Of a DNA stretch of 64,000 bases, positions 55,101-64,000 are shown in pieces. The DNA comes from Taeniopygia guttata. Taxonomy: Eukaryota; Chordata; Aves; Passeriformes; Estrildidae. The stretch is taken from positions 26,437,501 to 26,501,500 of the forward strand of contig NC_133032.1 in assembly GCF_048771995.1 (NCBI RefSeq), given 5' to 3'. Position 1 is the stretch's first letter; each line of letters starts with the position of its first letter. A model generated the notes under the pieces. That model did no database searches, had not been told where the DNA came from, and was given only the letters and a program-made list of their open reading frames with translations. The translations under genes and the position numbers were made by a program.

Positions 55101-55945
55101 AACAGACCTTTATTTTCTGTCCCCAGTTGCTAATGTTTGCCATTTTCACTGCCACTTACAAATTAAGACAAGTGTTAAAATACTGACTTAAAAATGAAGG
55201 TACACATATCACCTCTGTAAATATAAAATTACTGAGAAAAAGATTTGTGAATGGTACTGTGTATTTAATAGGTAAAACTTCTTTAAACTGAAGAAGTCCC
55301 TTCACAGTTTACTATTTGATGGTTTCACTGCTTTTTTTCTTTTTTTACTCAGTTGTAAACATTTTTCAAAATTTTGCAGTTTTTTAAACCCTTGAGGAAT
55401 TCAATGCTCAGCAACCAAAGGTAAAATGGTTGGAGATACTTACCCCTGTTTGTTTGCTTTTTGCACTGCTTGGCTTACCAGGTAGTTGAGATACCAGCCC
55501 TGCCTGTGGAGGGCAAGGTATGTTGTATATTCTGTATTGTGTTCTTTTCCTCTGAAATATTTAACTGCTTTTGTTTTCAAACACATTTTCATAAAGTGAA
55601 CACTGGTAATGGGGTATGAAAGTTGAATCTTCTTAAAGGAAAAACCATGAACTCAGACCCTTCACCTTCAACTGCTTTGTTTCTTTGGTGAGAAATTTTA
55701 ACTCATAAATTGCAAAGGAGTAAGTAGGTTCATATCTAGTAGTTTTAAAATACTACAGTCACTTCCATATTTGTTTCTGTGAAGTACATGGTGGATATCC
55801 TAGGAATCAGACTAAAGACTGTTTCTGCTAGGGAAGAGTGCAACTAGTGGGTGTAGCTTTTCTGAATCTAGCACTCTGGAGGTGGTAATGCCTTTCTATC
55901 TGCCTCAAGATTGGCCTACATTCAGGTTCTCCAGGAATATATTGT

Positions 55946-56340
55946 GCTGTACTCTGCATTCTAGAACTTAGTACTAGAGAAGATAGTAATAAAAGTAATA
56001 ATCATTTTTTTGTCTTTCCCTCTGTAGTTTCACATTCTCTTTCCTGCTTATGGGTGCTTTAACTGCATGGTGTAATTAAAAGTATTTTATTCCTGGAATA
56101 AGACTATGCATTTAGCTTCTGCTTTTAAAAAGACTATTTGCTGCTGCTGTACTCTGCATTCTAGAACTTAGTACTAGAGAAGTTAGTAATAAAAGTAATA
56201 ATCATTTTTTTGTCTTTCCCTCTGTAGTTTCATATTCTCTTTCCTGCTTATGAGTGCTTTAACTGCATAGTATAATTAAAAGTATTTTATTCCTGGAATA
56301 AGACTATGCCTTTAGCTTCTGCTTTTAAAAAGACTATTTT
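55946..56340. repeat. 200-bp tandem duplication
   Basis: The block 55946-56145 recurs at 56146-56340 with an offset of exactly 200 bp. About six substitutions were counted by eye over some 195 bases, near 3 percent, with no indel until the right end. It looks like a fairly recent local duplication. Confidence 0.92.
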
Positions 56341-56910
56341 GCTCCTCTGAAGGGCAGAAAAAACTGAACAAAGATATTTGCTTAAAGGCTTGCAGGGAGT
56401 ATGGACAAAGTGCATGCTGCTCAATAATGCTTTTTCAAATACTTCAGCTTGCCCTTGTGTGGGTCAATATTTCTTTCTAGTTAAACTTTATTTCCCTTGT
56501 GGTCACAAGGGAAGCATGCAACTGTGAGCTTTTTACTCTTAGTATAGGGTTATGGAGCAATCTGTTTTCACACATGCAGAGTTAAGAGTTCTTAATCCTT
56601 TGTATAAAATGGAAGGGAGGTTACTTACATTTAGAAAATCTTGAGTCCCTTCCTTTGACAGAAAAGACAAGGTATAATAGATATTTAAGCATAACCCATT
56701 AAGATAAAAAAAACCCCACCCACAACAGCAAAACACAGGTTAAAGAGTGGCTCAGAAGTAAGTTCATGTCAGGAGGGAGGGAGACAATATAACAGGATAT
56801 CCTCATCCCAGTGCCACCGGACTCAAGTCTGAGAGCGAGTCCTGCCTTGCGCAGCACCACCAGTGAAACGTGGGGTTTTTTCTCTCTGTCCGTGTCCTTG
56901 GCCCGTGCCA

Positions 56911-57090
56911 AGAGCAGGGCCCGGGCTCCGATCCTGGCAGTGCCACAGAGCAGGGCCCGGGCCCTGATCCTGGCAGTGCCGCAGAGCAGAGCCCGGGCCC
57001 CGATCCTGGCAGTGCCACAGAGCAGAGCCCGGGCCCTGATCCTGGCAGTGCTGCAGAGCAGAGCTCGGGCTCTGATCCTGGCAGTGCCAC
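56911..57090. repeat. 36-bp GC-rich minisatellite, five units
   Basis: Units start at 56911, 56947, 56983, 57019 and 57055. Each has the pattern AGAGCAGRGCCCGGG followed by CTCCGATCCTGGCAGTGCCAC-like sequence with a few changes. Since 36 is a multiple of 3, several frames stay open across it on both strands and give 12-residue protein repeats. This is best read as repeat DNA, not coding sequence. Confidence 0.92.
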
Positions 57091-57759
57091 GTGTGCGCGG
57101 GGCCCGTGAGCGTTCCGGGAGAAGGATGGACCCGCTGACAGCACAAACAGCCCCTGCCAGGCCTGTGCTCTGCCGAAGGCCTTGGGGAGCCCAAACAATC
57201 CCAGGCTTCTCCTCTGCCCACCTGCTGAAGTCAAACTTTGAGACCTTTCTCTTTCATCATACTCGGAGTTAACCAAGTGGTTCAAAAGCTGTTTGTCAGG
57301 AAGTGAAGGAGGTGGCAGAGAGCAGTGTGATTGAGTAAGTTCTGTGTCCTTGGAAGAAAGTGGGGGAAAATATGTCCTGTCTGAAATGTCAGTATGTCTA
57401 TTGCCAACAGCACACTGTAACAAACTGATGAAGTAGTTCAGAAAAGAATAAGGTGAAATTCAATGCAAAGCTCTACATTTAAGCACAACCAAATATCCAC
57501 TGTTGTAGAAAGTAATTGTGAGGTTATAGCATAATAAAGAGAAAATATAGGTAAATGTGAAAAAATAAATGGAAATGGGATCTGTAGCATGCATGCTTCA
57601 TTAGTTGAATCATACAGGATGCTGTTCTCTTTGAAATTGAAAAAAATTGAGACTTGCATCCAATTTTTCCTTTGTGTCTGTCTTGAGCAGCAGTGATAAT
57701 CAGAGAGAAGCCAGAACAGTGTAACAGCTGCAGTCAGAGCTCTAGGAAGTGCTGAGTAA

Positions 57760-57850
57760 AGCACTCTAGGGAGCCCTGCTTGAGCAAGGAGGTTGGACTA
57801 AGTGACTTCCAGGGGTCCCTTCCAACCTTATCTGTTCTGTAATTCTGTGA
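57760..57850 (+). mobile_element. CR1 LINE 3' tail
   Basis: GAGGTTGGACTAAGTGACTT, GGGGTCCCTTCCAACCTTA and TCTGTAATTCTGTGA are the end blocks of a CR1 copy on +. Only the last 90 or so bases remain. Confidence 0.88.
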
Positions 57851-59835
57851 AATGAGTGAAAGAATTCAGGACATTTAGAGACTGAGGTGATATGCTAACC
57901 ATACCTGACTGTGTAAAAGGGGATGGAAATAACATGCAATCTTGCTCGAGAAGACAAGCATTAGCTAAATTCATATTACAGCATACTTGAAACTCTGCAA
58001 GTTGTGGAGTTTCCAATACTGAACCTTCAAGAGCTGGTACAATTTTTTCCCAGCTCTGTTTTTCTCCAATTGCATGTAATGTATTTCTGCAGTTCTTCCA
58101 GTTCAGTGTTTCCTCTAGTACTGCTGCTGAGGCAGTGGTCTAGTCTTACAGTTCACCTTCAGTTTATAAAAAATTTCTGGATTTGCTCATAAAAGTAGTT
58201 CTGCAGGACTAGTAAAATGTTTGGGAAACTGTTTTAAGAATTTAAGGGTTGTTTTTTTAGTACTGTCCAAACTACACAATTACCACAAGCACTAATAGAG
58301 CAAATCTGCACTGTTTTTCAGAATGCTCACATAATATTCCTGTGCAGAGCCTGCCTGCATTTTATGTGTACATCTCCTGTTCAGCCTCCTTCTTTGAGCT
58401 CCTTTAGCTTTTGATACCCTGCTGATTTAGGTAAGAGCTGCAGCTCTTAACCTGGGGAATTGGGACTGTGTATTTTCTGGGCCTGCTTCTAGAAAGGCGC
58501 AACTTGGTTCTCAGGCTGCTGAAAAAGTAAATAACATGTATGAATTCCTTAATTTCTGGGAGCTTCCTTCCACTGGACAACCACATCACATGTAAGAACA
58601 GACAGGGAGTTATACAAATATGTGGTCTGTCCAGCTGGGAAAGAGGGAGGAGGAGATTTCCACATTAAAAGTATTTGTTCAGCTGCTATTGGAGTAAGGC
58701 CAGTCAAAGTTATGTTTACAGCATGAAGTGTGCTGCAGTCCATTTATCTTCTAAAGATAACCAAACAAGATAAAAAAATCCATTCTTTAGGACAGTTTTG
58801 GCTTTATTCGCTTGACTGCAGTATACTATTCCCTGTCATCCTGTACTGACCTTGGCATTGTTTAATCATTCCTGATGGGAGCAGACTGTGACACAGTGGG
58901 GGACCAAAGAGACACCAAGCAGCCCATCAGGCTGTAGAGCTTCCTCAGTGGCTGTCTAAGCACAGACACAGCTGCTTTGCACAAACCCCCTGCAAATTTC
59001 ACAATTTGCACTCCACAGATAACTTGAGCATAATCTCAAGCTATCTGTGGGGTGAAGGGATGGTATGAAACTCTCCTACAACCCCAGCACACAGTGAGGC
59101 ACTCAGAATACAAACAGGTCTTGGAGACAAATGCACAAAATAGGACTGCCCATCAAAATAGTATATGCCCATCAAAGGAACGTAAAAAAAAATTAAATTA
59201 AATGCTTCTCCAGGGAGAAAGGTTTTGTACAAGAACATCTCCTGAATGTCTTTTGAAAAGTTTCTTCCCCCTCTGGAATACAAAGAAACTTTGTATGTGT
59301 TGGGAAGCCTCTATTTACTTAATTTTAAGACAATGTTTCTCTTATATCTTACTATAAAGCCATTTCTGTCTTGCAGCCATCAAGGAGCTTTAACTAAATT
59401 TTAATGTCTTTACTATCCAAGGATAGCCTTGTCAGGGATTTTCAGTTGTCAAAGAAGTTTGGCTTTTTTGTTTGGTTTGTTTTTTCTTTTTTTTTTCTTT
59501 GTTCTGATTAGTGCCTGATGCTGCCAGATGCCAACAGCCACCATGCAAAATTCACAGTAGCTACAAAAGAACAAAATACTTCTCATCACCTTTAATTCGT
59601 TCCCCTGAATCTGTATCACTAGGCTCATCTTAGCCAAAAGAGGGAAGAGAAACTGTTCTCCCACTGTTTCCTCTATTTTCTTTACTTTTTTGTGACTGTG
59701 TGGACACAAGGAGGAACAGACTTTGTGAATAGCAGAATCAGACTGAATGTTTGGTTTCACACCAAAGGCAACTGGATTAGAAAAGAAGGGAGATTGTCCT
59801 TTTCCTAAGGTGATTGCTTAGGTATGTGCTCTCTC

Positions 59836-59884
59836 TACAAATAATGAATTCTCCCCCTACAAATAATGAAATACAAATAATGAA
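59836..59884. repeat. Three copies of a 13-bp word
   Basis: TACAAATAATGAA occurs at 59836, 59858 and 59872 without mismatch, spaced 22 and 14 bp apart. Confidence 0.85.
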
Positions 59885-60050
59885 ATAATGACTTGCTAAC
59901 AGAATAAATTTTCAGTAAGAAAATGGTAACATGGCTTATTAACTTGGATTTTGAGTACAGGTTACCAGTTGAAGTTCAGGACTATATAGGAATGTACAGT
60001 TTTGTTTTACCTGGTTAGCTGTGATAAAATCTAAATGTTGTCTTATCTAA

Positions 60051-60476
60051 ATGGAACAGAGCAAAGAGAAGAGACCGAGGCTGACAGCTGGATGTTCAGC
60101 AGAAAGCTGTATCTTCAGCCTGATTTTGTACTTATTTTTCATGTTGCCTCCACTATCTAGCTGGCATTTCCCACTTGGTCACAGAGGACAGAGGTTAGAT
60201 CAGTATCAGAGCATGGAAACAGAAGTGCTAGAAGAAGACCATGTGAGTAACCTCAGCACTTTCTGGCAAATCCTCTCAAATGTCACAAAGGAATTGAAGC
60301 ACAGGTCAGCATTCTCCTCAACACCCCACATCCACAGAGCTTCACACCATGGAAGTTGTGCCTGTATGTTCAGGAGAGGTGCTGATTTCTCAGACTGTAC
60401 ATTTCCAGTGCATCACATATTTGCTGAAGATAACTTTGTAAGAGTTGACAAATTTAACACCAGAAAAGAGGGATAA
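60051..60476 (+). other. Unidentified 141-codon open frame
   Basis: This is one of the longest frames in the window not explained by a gene or by GC-rich or repetitive composition. The product has one hydrophobic stretch at about residues 25-43 (FSLILYLFFMLPPL region) and is otherwise unremarkable, with scattered Cys and His. I do not recognise it. No CpG island or clear promoter precedes it, and no clear poly-A signal follows it closely. It may be chance. Confidence 0.15.
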
Positions 60477-62447
60477 AGAGGGCAGCCAATTGGGTGCACC
60501 TAGCAGTGGTTTTCATGGACTACCCTTGTGACCTAGTACCAAACATGGTGGCCAAGACAACAGCTACTTTTATTTCTGTAGTTCATTTAAGGTGTGCAGC
60601 ATTTCTTGGGATCATACGTCAGCATTACTTTAGGTAATTCTATGGAGATCTCCATACACTATTATGAATTCCAAGAACCTTCACATTGGGAGAGCACTAC
60701 AAGCAAATGCTGTACTGAATTAACAAAAATACATATTCAGAGAATTATTATTACCATTTTGGTCTTCTAATTATCTTTATTAAAAGACAGAATCAGTAAC
60801 AAAAAAATAAAATTTGAATACTCCTTGATAATATTTCAGAATAGGAGGATATTAGCATGCTTACCTGCTTCTTGTTAGATACATTAAAATGATTTAGTCA
60901 TTATATATTGCTGCTTGTGAAAATTGTTACTGAGTAAAAGTTGAAGCAATAAAATAGTGAGGAATATCTCACTTCAATATCTCACTTCAGTCAGTATCAA
61001 TTGTACTGTATCAATTCCTATAGTGCATTTTTATTCAGCTAACTTTGCTTATATCTGTGAATAACACTGTTAATAAAAAGGGAAAGACCAGTTTCTCAAA
61101 ACTATCCTGAGGAAGTGATAGAAGGCATTATTAGATGTGCTTGAGGATGACTCAATGATTCTTAAGTTACATCATGCTAAATAAGTTATGTCAGAGGTTT
61201 GGCTACAAGCACAGAACAACAGGATAGGGAAAGTAAGCCAGTCCTGGAGGCTGAAGTACAAGCATTAGTTTGAAGTGAGTAAGACAGTTCTGACTGGGCT
61301 TCACAGAGAAGCAAAGTTAAGACTGATAAAAAGAGAGGCATGAGAGACTGGGCTGATAAAAGGAAGAAGGAAGTGCAGCAGCCTAGCAGGAGTGTGTGAC
61401 ACAGGACATGCTGCAGATTAAGGATTACTGGTTTCATGGGATTACCTCTCGTTTAGTCATTATAATTGCTGCACCCACCCTTCAGACCTTCAGCTTATTC
61501 CATGAACATTCCCATCTTTCCCTAGTCCCTTACTCCAAAGCATCACTCGGTCCACTGCAGTTAATTGCCTCTAGATCCTCCTGCTGCCTCTGAAGTATCT
61601 GGACTAAGAGAGTTGTGTACCATCCTACTGACACTGAAAGCAAATTATTACAGGTTGGTTGTGTCTCAGGCTCAGTGACTGCAGTGGACCACCAGTTCTG
61701 GATTCTGAATGTCTCAGTTCCTTGCTGTTGAAATCTAAAAGACTAGCATCATGAAGCAAAACATGTTTGGGAATTTCAGGAAAAAGAGCAGCCTATCAAG
61801 CAGAGACCAGGAGGAATTACCTAGTTAGAGCTGTGCTGAAGAGTTCTCACAAATTTGTGAGAAATACATAGCACAAAGTTAACTGTGATTATCATGTGTT
61901 GAGGGTTCATTCTGTATAGCAGAAATATGTGGCACAGAGTACCTATAACCCCCTATGCCATGTGAATACAGCTTTGCTAAAGCAGCACATTAACTCAGCC
62001 CATCTCTTCAACAGACCCCACGTGCCCAGCCTCCCACAAGTTCCGTAAAGGAAACTCTGGAAACACCACCCTCTGCTTTCTGAGTGAACTGCCCTCCACA
62101 GAGACTGGGGAGCTGGGCCACCCAGTATTCCTGCCTAGAGATTATTTTGCTTTTCAAATATGGATTTTATTTGTAAGAAAATTTACATAATGATAGGTGA
62201 GTTACAGCTAAAATGCAAGAGCTGCAGCTTCAAATCGCTGTGGCACCACAGATGTTTTTCCTATCCTTCTTATATTAAAAAAGGCATGAGAACATTTATT
62301 TAGTGATACCCAAAACTCTTGGGTAAAGGTAACAGAGCAGATGGTTAAAGGGTAATAATACACTTTCTGTTTTTCTTAAAAACATCAAGGTGTTTTAAAT
62401 AGTCAGATACTATGTGGATGGAAGTCAGCCAGTGTGGAGAAGTTAAG

Positions 62448-62930
62448 TCATCCAGAGAGGTGGGAAGTAACACTCCCACACTGGGCAGAGAAAATATGTC
62501 TTTCCTTCTTAGTCTTCTCTCCACAGTTTTGCATTGTCTGTCCCCTGGCACTTCTGATGAGAGGCTGCTCTGCCTGACTTATTCCTTCCCTTATCTCTGT
62601 TCCTATCCTTAACTCTCCCAGGGTGAGGCTGGCAGCAGCTGTGGTACCACGGGCCGAAGTGAGAGGCCCTGCACCCTGGCACAGGGGCTGGAAGAGGGTG
62701 TCACTTGTGCTGCTGGCAGAGGGTGTCCAGCCACCCCAGACAGACGTGTCCAAGTCCAGCCCAGCAGCCTGCATGGCACCCTTGCTGTGATAAACCCAGG
62801 ACTTCAGTCTAGGGCTCTGGCACACCAGGCCACAAGGAATAAGGGGGAAGGTGATGAGGCACACAGAGAAACTCAGAAGGCAGCTCTGGTCTGTCCTTTC
62901 ACCTAGGTGATGCTGAGGGCCAGGAAACAC
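62448..62930 (-). other. Unidentified 160-codon open frame in a GC-richer patch
   Basis: Bases 62610-62900 are richer in G and C than their surroundings, which lengthens open frames. The - frame encodes 160 residues with no motif I recognise. It could include a true exon of an unseen gene or an old repeat, or be an effect of composition. Confidence 0.15.
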
Positions 62931-64000
62931 AGTAATTACAAAGCCTCTTAGAGAACATAATTAATTCCAGCTGGAGCTTTTCAACTCTACTTTTAAAAAC
63001 CTTTCCCTCCTCCTTAAGGGCATTAAGTAGTCACTTTTCCCTAGATCTCAGAGAGAATCACTTTCCTCATATTAATGCAGTCTTTAAATGACAAAGAATT
63101 GTTCTTTTCTCCCCTTAGTCCTAAGAAATAACTTACAGATCACGTACTGAGAAAATCAGTCTCACCAGGGAGGAGTACAGGTGGGAGATGAGTGACATCT
63201 GTACCTATCAATTCTAGGTAAGAAGGAACACCTGTTCTGAGGTGTGTTCAATGCAGAGAGCTCATAGAATGCTTTGAAAAGGTTTTGGGAAGTTTCTGTT
63301 AAAAGTTGGTGGTGTGAAAGGGAGAACTACTGTAGGAGAAAATGTATTTGCTATTCTCTTTCTCTCAAGGAGACAGAAAAGGTAGGAGAATGCTTTATCA
63401 TCCTTTGTGACCGGCAGCTAATCAGCAGGTTGGAACAATAGGGAGCATGAATAACTTGTATGTGCTTTGCCAAATGCAGTGCTATTTTAGGTATGAGTCT
63501 AAGGGCATGATTCAGCAGTTTCTTAGCTAGCAAGTAGTGCAGACTTATCTCAAGAGTATTTTAAGACTCATGGTATCACATGTTTCTTAGTAATGGTTTT
63601 CCTTTCTTCCTTTATCTGGGGTTAAGTAGTAATTCCATTAATGCATCACTCATTAGTAAGTATGGGAAAACATTGGGTTATACAATGTAGTGAGACAACT
63701 CAAATGGATACAGTGCTCTCTAAAGGTGTTCCTACTGAATAGAATTCTCTGTGGGGCTCTTTAACAAACTTTAATTCTTGTGAGACAGTTAATTTGAATT
63801 AAAGATAGCTGAAACCCATGAAATATAACCATGGCAGGGCAACTCTGAACCATATTAATTTTACTAACTTTGCAAGCAGGTATGAGGGTTAGCAATCTTC
63901 TCAAGGTTGCTAATACCAGCTTGTCTGTCTTTTTAGGATTGGGCTTCTGGTTTCAGTCACTCATTTGGCATTGTTAAAAAAAGATACAATGGTCAGAGGT

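Larger units (their letters stand above)
52150..64000. other. Region downstream of SLC40A1 with no recognised gene
   Basis: About 12 kb of mostly AT-rich DNA. The first 2-3 kb could still be a long SLC40A1 3' UTR. In mammals WDR75 is the next gene in this direction, on the opposite strand, but I found no WD-repeat exon. Repeats and two unexplained open frames are listed separately. Confidence 0.55.

Noticed and set aside
56803-57423. 206-codon - frame and three overlapping frames
   Set aside because: The repeated peptide comes from the 36-bp minisatellite. Several frames are open on both strands and there is no gene context.
52150-64000. WDR75, the expected next gene after SLC40A1
   Set aside because: No WD-repeat-like exon was seen on either strand. 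The gene probably lies beyond the window.

Overview
The window looks like bird nuclear DNA, possibly from a songbird. It holds vertebrate split genes with GT-AG introns, three CpG-island promoters in an AT-rich background, and several CR1 retroposon tails ending in the typical ATTCTRTG-type motif. All gene calls come from reading exons by eye and matching them to remembered vertebrate protein families. No database search was run.

Layout. Bases 1-800 show no gene. OSGEPL1 (mitochondrial tRNA t6A synthesis) lies on + at 1381-5761 in seven coding exons, with a CpG island upstream. Tail to tail with it, only about 360 bp away, is ASNSD1 on - (6121-9771, three coding exons). The same - transcript carries an upstream spliced reading frame, ASDURF (9794-13314, four coding exons), which encodes a 91-residue prefoldin-like protein and stops 22 nt before the ASNSD1 start. 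The shared promoter is a CpG island with two CCAAT boxes near 13400. A gene-poor stretch of about 24 kb follows (13.7-37.6 kb), with CR1 pieces, an apparent ancient MIR-type SINE and small tandem repeats. SLC40A1 (ferroportin, the iron exporter) lies on + at 38341-51555 in eight coding exons. Its 5' UTR has a textbook iron-responsive element at 38237-38267. From about 52.2 kb to the end I see no convincing gene, only a 200-bp tandem duplication, a 36-bp minisatellite, a CR1 tail and other short repeats.

The order OSGEPL1 - ASNSD1/ASDURF - SLC40A1 matches the mammalian neighbourhood, except that ANKAR, which lies between OSGEPL1 and ASNSD1 in human, has no room here. The genes are not an operon. 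Functionally they cover mitochondrial tRNA modification, a chaperone-type microprotein paired with an amidotransferase-like protein, and iron export under translational control. The most interesting material is the ASDURF/ASNSD1 bicistronic arrangement, including a start-stop codon pair between the two frames, and the ferroportin IRE. I found no clear sign of a wholly new system.
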